Under the pieces are notes generated by a model. The model did not search any database, was not told the origin of the DNA, and was given only the letters and a program-made list of their open reading frames with translations. Both the position numbers and the translations under genes were made by a program. DNA of 64,000 nt from Podarcis raffonei (taxonomy: Eukaryota > Chordata > Lepidosauria > Squamata > Lacertidae): assembly GCF_027172205.1 (NCBI RefSeq), contig NC_070604.1, positions 100,461,851 to 100,525,850 of the forward strand, in the 5' to 3' direction. Of this stretch, positions 52,366 to 63,023 are shown piece by piece. Each line of letters starts with the position of its first letter. The first letter of the stretch is position 1.

Positions 52366-53493
52366 TTGGGGAGGCCTCAAGGGGTGGGCGTGGCCAGCTT
52401 CGTTTCTTAAAGGCGCCGCGCCGGCGGTGCTAGGAAAAGTAGGCCGAGGAGGATGTAGCAATAATGAATGCTCAGCGCCCGGCGCATCCGGCTGCTCCTC
52501 AGGGAGGGTGGAAGGAGCGAAACAAAACACCGCTGGGTGTGGCCGGGGCTGGAGGAAGTCGAGCGCTCTTCGGACGGAAGAGGAGAGAGGGATTTGCGGG
52601 GAAAGGGGTCTTGAAAACTTCGGCTCCTGCTTCTTAAACGTGCAGTGTTTGCTAGTCTTTAAGGGACTCTTCGGTGTTGCAATTGCAACCAAAGAAAATT
52701 GCGTGCCTGCCCCGCTGCAAATTATTTAAGCTCCAACGAGTTATCAGGCGCTGCTGTGTTCAGAAATGGATTCTAGAGTAATACATGTTGCCGCAAAAGC
52801 ACTCGAAAGGTCCATACATTTTGTAGTTCGCTCTTTGTCCGGAAACAAAAGGTTGCGTTCCCTCACGCATTTAATTATCACGTCTGAATAAAGATGCAGA
52901 GGGTTGTGGAGGAATGCAATACATTTTTTAAAAAGAAGGAAGAAGAAATAGCTGTTTTCCTTCAATATAATTAAAATACTAGGTGAGATTTTGGTGCAAA
53001 TAATTCACTAGATGTCCAAAGTCCGCCCCATGGCAGCATATGTCCTGGGGTAAAATCCTAAAAAAAGCTCAGCAACTTCAATCCTAAAAACAACTCATCA
53101 AGCATCATCAAATCTGGCCCTCTTTGAAAAAAGTTTAGGCACCCCTTTAAACGATTGAAAGATGATACTGCCCTCATCCACTGGTTTTGTGTTAGAGCAT
53201 ATGCTTTGATGCAGAAGGTCCCATGTTCCATTTTTGGCATTTCCAGGTCCAGTAGGGGAAATCCTTTTTCTGAAACCCCAGAGAACAGCTGACAAACACT
53301 AGGCCAGCCTTGTCCAACTGCTGCCCGGCACCAATAGAACCTATAGTGCAATACACCTGAAGTGTACCAGTTTGGCAAAGACTCAGCTAGATGGACCCAA
53401 GATCTGTTGTCTTGGTACAAGACAACTCCCTAGGTTCTTAACCCATAGCAATGGGAGGTGATGGAAAGTCCCAGGAAAGTTACATAATTTTCT

Positions 53494-54268
53494 TAAGGTT
53501 ACCAGACTTTCCACCCAAAGAATCTGGGGACACTTAAAAAAAAAAAAAGTAAAAAAAATTATATATTTTTTTTAAAAAGAAAAGAAGTAATCTCTTCTGT
53601 GGTCTCCTCTGTCGCGCGACCTTCCTCTGGGCCCTGGTCTGCTCTCTTGGAGCACTAGCTGCCTTCGAGTAGGCTCAGGTCGGGCCTGGACTCGGCCACG
53701 TGTCCTTGCCCTCCTGGTGCTCTCCTACCTCTCCTCCTCAGTGGTGGCAGCGGCGTGGCAAGGTTGGGCCTCCCCTCTTTTTTTCTCCTTCCTCTTTCTC
53801 TCTCTTCCTTATCTTTCTCCTCTCCTCCTCCTCCCTGTGTTGGCTCCGGGGTTTTACTGGCCCTGGAGCGCCGCTGGGCAGTCGGCTGCGTGGCCAGACG
53901 CTCTCGCACCTGGCTTGATTTGGGTCACAGGGGAGGGGTCAGTGGTTCCCCCAGTTGACGTGCTGGGCGTTCCCAGTTCCCCCTCAGCAGCGGTGGCAGT
54001 CTCAACAGCCCAGAGCCAGCCTGGTAGCACAGTTGGCTCTGGCTGGCTTCAGGATCTGCTCGCTGCCGTGGTGCCCGCCATTTTGCCTCTCCAGAAGTCC
54101 CCATATGATGTGTCTTGTGCCATTGAACCAATCACGCAACATTCATTGCCTACTAATAAAACTACAACACTTAAAATATAAATCCGGGGACATTAAATGA
54201 AATCCGGGGACATTCCAGCGATAAATTTGGGGACTGTCCCTGGGAAACGGGGACTTTTGGTAACCATA
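53494..54268. mobile_element. Inverted-repeat-bounded insert with GC-rich core
   Basis: The left end TAAGGTTACCAGA and the right end (complement TATGGTTACCAAA) form short inverted repeats. Inside each end are repeats of a GGGGACA motif. The core (about 53600-54100) is unusually GC- and C/T-rich. No coding region is convincing. It is likely a non-autonomous DNA element carrying foreign sequence; superfamily unknown. Confidence 0.45.
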
Positions 54269-54502
54269 TCTTAAACACATTCATGTAAAAATTACTACTC
54301 ATTCCTCACAATCTGTGCCTGCCATGGAAGGTGTTGGAAATAGGTTTTCACTCAAGTTTATGCTGAAAAAAGGGCTCTCAAAGAAGCTTACAAATGCAAA
54401 CACCATTATAAGATAGTCCTTGTTTTTGGGCTTAGAAAAGGAAAAGGGATTTAGAGAAGAAAATAATTACAGGCATCCCATGACTAGTTAGCATGCTAAT
54501 AC

Positions 54503-54524
54503 TGTAGTAGTAGTAGTAGTAGTA

Positions 54525-54570
<46 letters not shown>
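54503..54570. repeat. (TAG)n / (TAA)n microsatellite
   Basis: A compound array: about 8 TAG units followed by about 15 TAA units. It forms the tail of the L2-like relic on its right. Confidence 0.95.
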
Positions 54571-54571
<1 letters not shown>

Positions 54572-54650
54572 TTACTGTTGATATGTCACCCATCTGACTG
54601 GATTGCCTCAGCCACTCTGGGCGTCTTCCAACAATTATAAAATCACAGTC
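54571..54650 (-). mobile_element. L2-like LINE 3' end
   Basis: The complement contains CCCAGAGTGGCTGAGGCAAT, the usual 3'-end block of the family, joined to the TAA tail at its left. Confidence 0.6.
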
Positions 54651-55067
54651 TCATTCCTCTACTAGCTAAGAAGAACGACCATGCACCACCACCTGCTGTG
54701 TTTGATTTTCTATAACTTGATTACAGTACTTCCTTAAGAATTCACTGTTGAATGTGTTAACTACACTGAAAAACAATTGTGTGCGAGGAGATTTGAAAGC
54801 TTCTGTACTGTTGAATCTATGATGCCTGGTTCAGACATGCAGGGTCCTTTGTTTGATAAGTGTGCATGGTTATGCTTTGCTGTTTGGAGACACATTCTAA
54901 GTCTGCTGCTTGAATAAAGCTCCAGCGTTGCTTCTTATGTATGGGAGTTACTGATGCAGAATGATGCCTAAGCAATCCTTTGGACGAAGAAATGCCTGAC
55001 CAAAGCATTATTGGTTACAATTGCCACTTTGTGGCAACAGTTTGTATAAATCTGTGGTCATACTTAC

Positions 55068-55437
55068 TGAAATATACTCAGAGTCGCAAAGTGATTTCAT
55101 GCTCTTTATTCAGCTCATAGTGGTGAGGAGGAATGAATGAAAGTCCCCTCAAGGTATCTGCTTTATATACATTATTTACACAATGGGCTGCACATGATTG
55201 GCTAATTCCGGAATTCTACTGTAAGCCAATCAGGTTGTGGATTCACTTCTATCTGGAGCATGATTGGGTGGTTCCTGCCAACCAATCAGACTGCTGCATT
55301 GTTCTAGGACCAATCAGACTGCTGCATTCTGAATCCTATTGTTCTAGGACCAATCAGACTGCTGCCTTTTGGATCCTATTGTTCTAGGACCAATCAGATT
55401 GCTGCAGTTTGGATCCTATTCAACTCAGTACATAACA
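55068..55437 (-). repeat. Gypsy 3' LTR
   Basis: The downstream LTR in element orientation. It holds one more copy of a CCAAT-bearing unit of about 40 bp than its partner. Confidence 0.93.
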
Positions 55438-55447
55438 CCCCTCCCCT

Positions 55448-57145
55448 CTAAGTTCCAGTCCTGCCCGGGAGGTTGCATTCATAGTCCTCAAGGTACGCCG
55501 GCGGCCTACGTGTGCGTTGCGGCCTGTGGTGTTCCCTGGTCCGGGGTTCAGGTTCTGGCTCGTGTTCCAAGGATACTGGCTGTGATGGGGCTGTATGGTC
55601 TGGCGCAACCGGCTCGCTCAGTCGTGGTTCTGGTTCCAGTGTCCTTTCGGCCTCACGGGTCCTCTCTGTATTTACTGATTCTGCCTCTCCTGCTTGCCCC
55701 TGCTGCTCTATGGGCCTCACTGCCCCACTGTTCCCTTGGGACTCCTCTGACCTGTCCTCCTCCTCCTGGTTTTCTTCCGGGAATCGTCGCCGTATCTGGT
55801 CGCAGTGGCGGCGCCAGCATTGCCCCCCATCTGTTAGCACCTCGTACGACACGGGGCCAGTGACCCTGGTGACTGTGGCGGGTACCCATGCAGGGCCCGC
55901 CCCAAAATTCTTTGCATACACTGGGGCCTGGGCCTCGAAGGTCCAGGGGTTCCTGCCTTCCCCCACCACTACCTCATCCTGAGCTCTATCGGGGTGAAGG
56001 CGGTCCAATCTGATTGCAAGGCGCCGGCCCATTAGTAGTTCAGCAGGGCTCCGGCCAGTCGTTGAGCTGGGGGTGCTGTGCTGTGCTAGAAGGAATGTGG
56101 CAAGGCGGTACTCCCAATCCCCTTGCGTCATGCGGCGAAGGGTGTCCTTGGTGGTCCGCACCATGCGTTCTGCTTGGCCATTGGTGGCAGGGTGGAATGG
56201 CGCCGAACGGATGTGGCGGATGGCATTCTGCGCTGTGAAGGTTTGGAATTCTCCTGACGTAAATGCAATCCCGTTGTCTGAGACGAGAGTGTCAGGGAGC
56301 CCGTGGGTTGCAAACAGCCTGCGTAGTACCCGGATGGCTGCGGACGTAGAAGTGGACGGTACCAGTGCGACTTCCAGCCATTTGGTGTAGGAGTCCACTA
56401 CTATGAAGAATGTTTTCCCCTGAAAGGGGCCAGCGAAGTCCACATGCAGGCGTGACCATGGTGCTCGGGCGGACTCCCAGGACTGGACTGGGGCCCTTGG
56501 GGGATCTGGGCAGGATTCTTGGCAGGCCTGGCAGTGTTTGACCCAGGCCTCTATCTCTCCGTCGATCCCCGGCCACCACACATAACTCCTGGCAAGGGCC
56601 TTCATTCTTACTACCCCTGGGTGTGTCTCGTGTAGGGCTGTGAGGACCCTTTTGCGGAGGGGCTGGGGAACAACGACTCTGCTTCCCCATAACAGGCACC
56701 CCTTGTGGGCCGACAGTTCATGTTTGCGGGTTGTGTAGCCGGCGAATTCTGGCCCAGGGCTGCTGCTGGGCCATCCCCTCCACACCCAGTCCAGGACCCG
56801 GGAGATGACCCTATCTTTCTTGGAATGGTGTGCAACTTCTTGTGCCTGAATGGGGCGCTCGGGAAGCAGCTCCAGGCTCATAACCTCTTGTGCAGGTGCT
56901 GGGTCAGGGCCTGTTTCCGGTAGTGGTAGCCTGCTGAGGGCGTCCACATGGCCCATCGCCTTCCCAGGGCGGTGAATCAGTGCATACTGGTAGCTGGCAA
57001 GGAAAAATGACCACCTGAGGACGCGAGGAGACAGCACTTGGGGGGTCTGCTTTTTGGGGGCAAACAAGCCAAGCAACGGCTTGTGGTCAGTCACCATGGT
57101 GAAGGGCTGCCCGTACAAGAAATCATGGAATTTTTTTACTCCCTT
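55448..57145 (-). pseudogene. Gypsy RNase H and integrase region (fossil)
   Basis: The RNase H end is followed by an HHCC zinc module and a DDE-type integrase core, then a proline- and glutamate-rich tail. Confidence 0.85.
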
Positions 57146-57990
57146 CACGATTGCCAGACCCTCCTTGTCGATTTGCGAGTGGTTACGTTGAGTGTCTGGG
57201 AAAAGTATGCCATCGGTACCTCTCTTCCATCCGGGAGTTGGTGTCCCAGGACAGCGCCAATGCCATAGGGCGAGGCGTCGCATGCTAGCACCACCGGCAG
57301 CCTCTTGTCGAAGTGTGCCAAGACCAAGTTTGAGACAAGCAAGTCCTTGACTGCCTGGAATGCGGCCTCCTGGCGCTGGCCCCACACCCAAGGGGCCCGC
57401 TTGTCCAGGAGTCTGTGTAGGGGCTCCGCTACCGCCGCCTTGTGGGGAAGGAAGGAATGGTAAAAGTTCAATAGTCCCAAGAAGGCCTGAAGTTCAGTCT
57501 TGTTCTTGGGCGCTGGGGCATCACAAATGGCCCGTACCTTGTCCCCAGTCAGGTGGACCCCTTCTGTGTCCACCATAAATCCCAGAAAGTCCACCTGAGG
57601 CACTCCTAGTAGACATTTTTCCCGCTTCACCTTGAGACCCGCCGTCTGGAAACGGTGCAGAATGGTGCGGAGGCAGTCCTCAAACTCCTCGGGTGTGGGC
57701 CCGGCAATCAACACATCATCGAAGAAGGGGGTGACACCAGGAATCCCTTTAAGGAGAGAGTCCATTAGATTCTGGAATATGCCTGGTGCCACGCTGACAC
57801 CGAATTGCAGCCGCTTTACCCTGAACGCTCCTCTGTGCGTCACAATCGTCTGTGCCTCTGCTGTGGCCTCATCTACTGGCAGCTGTTGATATGCTTGGGC
57901 CAGGTCCAGCTTGCCAAAAATTTTCGACCCAGCCAGGGTAGCAAGGACATGGCTGACCACTGGCACTGGGTATGCATGGGCCGTGAGGGC
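57145..57990 (-). pseudogene. Gypsy reverse transcriptase region (fossil)
   Basis: It carries an FFDDVL active-site block and the adjoining conserved blocks of Ty3/gypsy reverse transcriptase. Confidence 0.85.
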
Positions 57991-58400
57991 CTTGTTTATG
58001 GTACATTTGTAGTCTGCACAGATGCGGAACTACTTGCAAATCGACAAGGAGGGTCTGGCAATCGTGAAGGGTGACGGCTAGCCCCAGTGGTCCAAACCAT
58101 GCCAATCCCAGTAAGCTAATGTAGGGGCCCTTGACCACAAGCAAGTCCAGTTGCCGCGTCCGCCCTCGGTACTGCACCCTGCAGGTCCCCACCCCCATTG
58201 TGGGGACCTTACATTTCTGGAAGTCCCGGAGGGTGAATGGGGCCGGCCTGAGTTTGGGACCCCCAGTAGGACACAGTTTCCTTAAGGTCCTTGCCGAGAT
58301 TATGGATAGAGTTGAACCCGTGTCAAGCTCCATGCGGCATGGGCCCCCCTCTATCTGTACCTCTACATAAATTTTCTCTATGTTGGGGTGGGGCAACTGG
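57990..58400 (-). pseudogene. Gypsy protease region (fossil)
   Basis: A retropepsin-type active-site motif (DTGST) is visible. It lies between gag and reverse transcriptase, as usual for the family. Confidence 0.75.
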
Positions 58401-59268
58401 TATACCTGGAAGTCCGTGAGCTCCGTCGAGTTGCCTTGGTGCGTTGGGCCCCGGGACCCTTGGATTGGTCATCTGATGCCTGGCGTCGGGTGGGCCGAGC
58501 CCGACACACCCGGGCGATGTGTCCCAATTTTCTGCACTGCCTGCACTCTGTGTTGCGGAAACGGCAGGTCCTCCTCTCGTGACTTTCTCCACAGCTTGCG
58601 CAGTTCCCTCCTTCTCATCGAGGCAGCTGTGGTATGTGGGCTGCTTGAGTGCGCTGCTGTACTCGGTGCACCTCCTCCCTGTTGGATCCTGAGTCGTCGG
58701 TGAGGTCTTCATGGTGGACCCTCGGTTGGGACGGCTGGCTCGGCCGTGCCTCTTGCGTCGACCTCTCGGCAGCTTCCGTTGCCAGGGCCTCCTCCAGAGC
58801 GACCTGGAACGTTAGGTTCTTCTTAGCATAGAGGCGTCGTTGCAGCTTCTCATCCTTCAGGCCACCGACGAGGCGGTCACGAAGCATGTTCTCCAGCTCT
58901 GAGAAGTTGCAGAACTGGGCAGCTTGGCGGAGAGAGGTCACAAACCCAGTTATGGTTTCCCCAGGGGCTTGCCGCTTTGCGTAGAAGGCATTTCGACGAG
59001 CCACCACTGAGGGCTGTGGCGAAAAGTGCCCCTTCAGCTGTTCCATTATTGTTTTGTATGGAACAGTAGCAACGTCTTCAGGCGCAAGGAGAGCCCGGGC
59101 GATTTCAAACGTCTCCTCTCCGCAGACGCTGAATAATATTGCCCTCTTCTTGGCGTCTTCTTCATTGGTGACCCCTTTGGCTTCTAGGAGGAAGGTGAAA
59201 CGGGAGGCGTACGCTTCCCAGTCTCCAGATGCTGGGTTGAACGGTGAGAAGCTGCTGTCGGTTGCCAT
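58400..59268 (-). pseudogene. Gypsy gag region (fossil)
   Basis: A capsid-like N-terminal part typical of Ty3/gypsy gag, followed by a zinc-knuckle region near 58.5 kb. Fossil; not a host gene. Confidence 0.75.
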
Positions 59269-59393
59269 TCTGAGTTCCTTGTGTCCCAGAGCTGAAGCCT
59301 GGATACACGGTGCGAGGCAGCGGTGCGGCAGGTGGCGGTACTGCGGTGCTGTGTGTGGCAGTCAGCTCAGCGGGATCCCATCCTCGTCGCCAG

Positions 59394-59723
59394 TGAAATA
59401 TACTCAGAGTCGCAAAGTGATTTCATGCTCTTTATTCAGCTCATAGTGGTGAGGAGGAATGAATGAAAGTCCCCTCAAGGTATCTGCTTTATATACATTA
59501 TTTACACAATGGGCTGCACATGATTGGCTAATTCCGGAATTCTACTGTAAGCCAATCAGGTTGTGGATTCACTTCTATCTGGAGCATGATTGGGTGGTTC
59601 CTTCCAACCAATCATACTGCTGCATTGTTCTAGGACCAATCAGACTGCTGCATTCTGAATCCTATTGTTCTAGGACCAATCAGACTGCTGCAGTTTGGAT
59701 CCTATTCAACTCAGTACATAACA
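59394..59723 (-). repeat. Gypsy 5' LTR
   Basis: The upstream LTR in element orientation. It matches the other LTR almost base for base outside the tandem array. Confidence 0.93.
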
Positions 59724-59861
59724 CTTACAAAGATCATTATTGGGAACCATTATTTAGAATCGGATGGGTCATCAACTGGTACTCTATAAACACAACTGCC
59801 CATCTTGAAGCTGCTCGGTTTGGAGGAATTTGCAAACCTTGGGGGCAGATTATAGATTAGA

Positions 59862-59995
59862 GATGGGAAACCTATCTTCCTCCAGTTGTTGTAGGACTCC
59901 CATCTCTCATCTCGGGCCATATGCTATACCAACTGCAACTAATGGGAGTTTGAGTCCAACAACATCTTGAGGGCCACTGATAAGCCAGGGAACCA
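59862..59995. mobile_element. hAT-like palindromic MITE
   Basis: GATGGGAAACC at the left and its imperfect complement at the right enclose inverted copies of the CCAGATGTTGTTGGACT family. It is diverged and old. Confidence 0.45.
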
Positions 59996-60129
59996 GTCAA
60001 AAGGGATAGCTGATCAAAAATCCAATTTAAAAACTTAATCAACACAGTCCTATGCATGTTTGTTTAGCAGTCCCAATACGTTCAATGGCTTTAATTCTCA
60101 GGTAAGTGTGCACAGGATTGCAGTGTGAG

Positions 60130-61700
60130 TAGCTTAATTTTTAGAATAAATAAATAAATATACCAATATGCACTAGCTTAATGTTAAGTATAAACTAATG
60201 AATTAAAGCTTTTGGTTTTATTTCATAATTTTAGATGCCATCCATGAATTTCAGGGAGTGATATACCCTGGGGGTGTGTGTGATGGGTTTTATGTATTTC
60301 CCCCCATCATATTTTTAGTCAGAGGTAAGTCCCATTGAGTTCAATATACTCCCAGACAAATGTGAATAGGATTGAAGCCTTAGCAGAAAAATACCAGTTT
60401 TCCTCCACTCTGCTATAATGGATCACATGCGTAGAAACGTGGCTCAGCCTTATACTCACAGTGAGGAGTGACTGTCTGAATTTGACTGAACTGTTGTAAG
60501 CTATAATCTTCTGTCTAGAGATAGTCTCTGTTTGGCTTTTATGTCAGATGTAAAATTACAGTATTAGACGTTAGGGAGTTTTCCAGCCCCACATGTAGTA
60601 ATACCAACCTTTGGAAATCCTAAGAGGAAAGGATTGTAAAGGAGGGAAAGCTAGCAAGGGAATTGCATTGTACCTGGATGGCTTGTTTTGCAATATTTCA
60701 CCAGGGTTTAAGTATTCTGGGGCCTGCAAGTAAGAGGAGCTGTTGGACTAGTTACTGCTATAGATGTTAAGCTGTACAAAACTGACGAAAGCTTGTAAGT
60801 GCATTTTATTTTGCAAGAGATTTGCAATCATCATGGAGCAAAAGTGATAGGCACACAATAACTAAAATGATTTCAATTTCCATCTTGTAATTGATTTCCA
60901 GCATATAAGAAGTAATAGCTTTTTCTTCTTTTTTTTTGGATGGGTTGTAGAAGGGCAATGTAGTGTTTAGTGTATTATATAGCACTTAGCCGGCTCGGTG
61001 CTCACAACTTAATGGGTTTGTGTGTCTGCTTTCAAGAGAACATGAAAAGATTGTGATTTTTATCAGGAGAGTTTCTTATGCCTGAGAAGCATGCTGAATC
61101 CTGAAAATGTGAAAGAAACACAGAGATTTGACTTTTTGTCAATGCATTTGAAAGAAAACTATTGCAAGACATTGCATGAATGGTATTTGATGCCTTGCAA
61201 ATTGAAACCTATATATAACCTGTCTAATAATAATTGCTGGAGGTGTAGCTTCCCTTGCAGATTGTCTACACATGTATCGAGGAGATTATAAAATCCATGG
61301 TTTCTGGTGGCAAGCCTTAGAAAATAATAAGCAAATTGTTGGATACTCAATTCCAAGAAATCCAGTAAATTGACTTTTAAAATGTTTGGAAGGATACATG
61401 GATATATGTGAATGTGGAAATAGTTACCAATATTTTGATAGGAGTGAAAATGTTGATTGCAATGTATTGGACTACTACCTCTAGTCAGAATATTTTAAAA
61501 ATATTGCACATGACAATAAATTAACATATTCCATCCAGGCAAGAGATAATGTATTGATTGGGCAATTTTAATTTCCTTTTGGAATGAAACTTTTGATGGT
61601 TATGTTGTCAGATGGTATTGTTTTCTTTTGCTTGAATACTGATGGTAATATTTGCAATAACTCATGTCTTTTGTTTGTTATTTTAAGAACTAATAAAAAT
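60130..61700. other. Intergenic sequence without recognised features
   Basis: AT-rich; no exon, RNA gene or mobile element is certain apart from a recurring short motif near 60327-60382 (see findings). Confidence 0.4.
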
Positions 61701-61714
61701 AAGCATGTAAAGTG

Positions 61715-62030
61715 TGAATATTATTATTTATTTATTCACTCCATTTATATCTCTCCTCTTCTTCACAGAGCTCAAGGTGGCATCATAGCTCTTTCATTTC
61801 CCAATTTGTCCTCAACACATCGCTGTGAGATAGCTGAGAGACAGAGACCGGCCCAAGGTCACCCAGTGAGCTTCATGGCTGATTTGGGATTTAATGCATA
61901 TTTTATACGCACTTGCAAGTTTTATTTGGACTTAAGAGGTATACAAATTTTGTTGAAATAAAAATTGAACCTTGATCTCCCAGGTTGGTCTCCAACACTG
62001 TAACCATCAAACCACACTGGCTCCTCCAGG
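61715..62030 (-). mobile_element. MIR-like core SINE
   Basis: GGCCCAAGGTCACCCAGTGA and the following TTCATGGCTGATTTGGGATT match the core of MIR-type SINEs. A tRNA-like head lies at the right end (GTTTGATGGTTACAGTGTTG on the complement). A small insertion splits the B-box side. Confidence 0.65.
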
Positions 62031-62556
62031 GATAAACACATATTTGCAATGACATCTATCATTCAGATACCACTTTGTAAAGTCACAGAAGATGTCCTGC
62101 ATAATGTTGGCTGTGGCCGAAAATGTCAACATTTCTGTTTATATTGTCTTACCTTTAACTATGAGTGAATAGTCTTCAACATCTGGAGACCTGGGATTTA
62201 GCACAACCTATTTTATGGGATCCACTTTTATTTATTTATTTTTAAATAAGGTTTTTAAAAAGGTTTGTTTTTCTGCTTCTCTCCTTCCCTACCTAGTTTC
62301 CACTTATTACTCTCCATTAATCTTCCCACATGTTGTTGCTTCGTCTTCTTTTTCTCCCCATGACCCTTCCTTTCAAAGTAATTTTACCCTTCTCCTGAAT
62401 TCCTCCCCCCCATTCTCCTTGCACATACAACTTGTCCCTTATCTCCACCCCCCCTAACTTTCTCATTCATTCTTCTTCCCTGGCCCCTTTACATTCACCT
62501 CTTCCTCCTACAACAGTTTCCCTCTATTCTCACTTAGTTAATTAATTAATTAATTG

Positions 62557-62903
62557 GTTGGTATGGTGCTGGAGGAGACTCTTGAGAGTCCCATGGACTG
62601 CAAGAAGATCAAACCTATCCATTCTGAAGGAAATCAGCCCTGAGTGCTCACTGGAAGGACAGATACTTGGCCACCTCATGAGAAGAGAAGACTCCCTGGA
62701 AAAGACCCTGATGTTGGGAAAGATGGAGGGCACAAGGAGAAGGGGACAACAGAGGACGAGATGGTTGGACAGTGTTCTCGAAACTACCAGCATGAGTTTG
62801 ACCAAACTGCGGGAGGCAGTGGAAAACAGGAGTGCCTGGCGTGCTCTGGTTCATGGGGTCATGAAGAGTCGGACATGACTAAATGACTAAACAACAGCAA
62901 CAA
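62557..62903 (+). mobile_element. BovB (RTE) LINE 3' fragment
   Basis: About 345 bp of BovB. The plus strand encodes [37 protein letters not shown] and KLREAVENRSAWRALVHGV, the end of BovB ORF2. It ends AAATGACTAAACAACAGCAA. It is the longest BovB copy here. Confidence 0.92.
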
Positions 62904-63023
62904 TTAACTATTAACCTTTTATTTCTTATTTCTTTCAACACCACCTCGGGTCCTTTCTCCTCAGAGTGGGGAGACATATCTTCCTGAATGTTCCCCTGAA
63001 TTTCTCTGTCCACCACCTTTACT

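Larger units (their letters stand above)
51260..52640. promoter_or_regulatory. CpG-rich island over TBCC and its promoter
   Basis: GC- and CpG-dense sequence spans the TBCC reading frame and about 370 bp upstream, in an otherwise AT-rich window. It is typical of a housekeeping promoter. CpG observed/expected was judged by eye. Confidence 0.7.
55068..59723 (-). mobile_element. Ty3/gypsy LTR retrotransposon, young but broken copy
   Basis: A 4.66-kb element on the minus strand with near-identical LTRs (55068-55437, 370 bp; 59394-59723, 330 bp), TG...CA ends and a 5-bp target duplication CTTAC (55063-55067 and 59724-59728). A primer-binding-site-like stretch (59376-59392) and a polypurine tract (55438-55449) abut the LTRs. 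Parts in order: gag, protease, reverse transcriptase, RNase H and integrase, the Ty3/gypsy order. No envelope gene is seen. The LTRs differ by only about three substitutions plus one tandem unit, so the insertion is recent. The coding part is interrupted in about three places; one may be a gag-pol boundary of the kind the family reads through. Confidence 0.93.

Noticed and set aside
51988-52692. A 234-codon minus-strand frame overlapping the TBCC start
   Set aside because: A frame shadow of TBCC and its CpG-rich promoter. The composition is Pro/Ser/Arg-biased with no domain.
51515-52729. A 404-codon open frame on the plus strand across TBCC
   Set aside because: It is longer than TBCC itself, but it is antisense to a well-supported conserved gene in very GC-rich DNA where stops are rare. 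Its Leu/Arg/Gly/Gln-rich translation matches no family I know.
53717-54181. A 154-codon open frame in the GC-rich insert
   Set aside because: Low-complexity Ser/Leu/Pro translation inside an inverted-repeat-bounded element, with overlapping frames of similar quality.
55369-56390. Plus-strand open frames across the gypsy element
   Set aside because: Antisense shadows of the element's pol region.
62558-62878. A 106-codon plus-strand frame near the right edge
   Set aside because: It is BovB ORF2, not a new protein.
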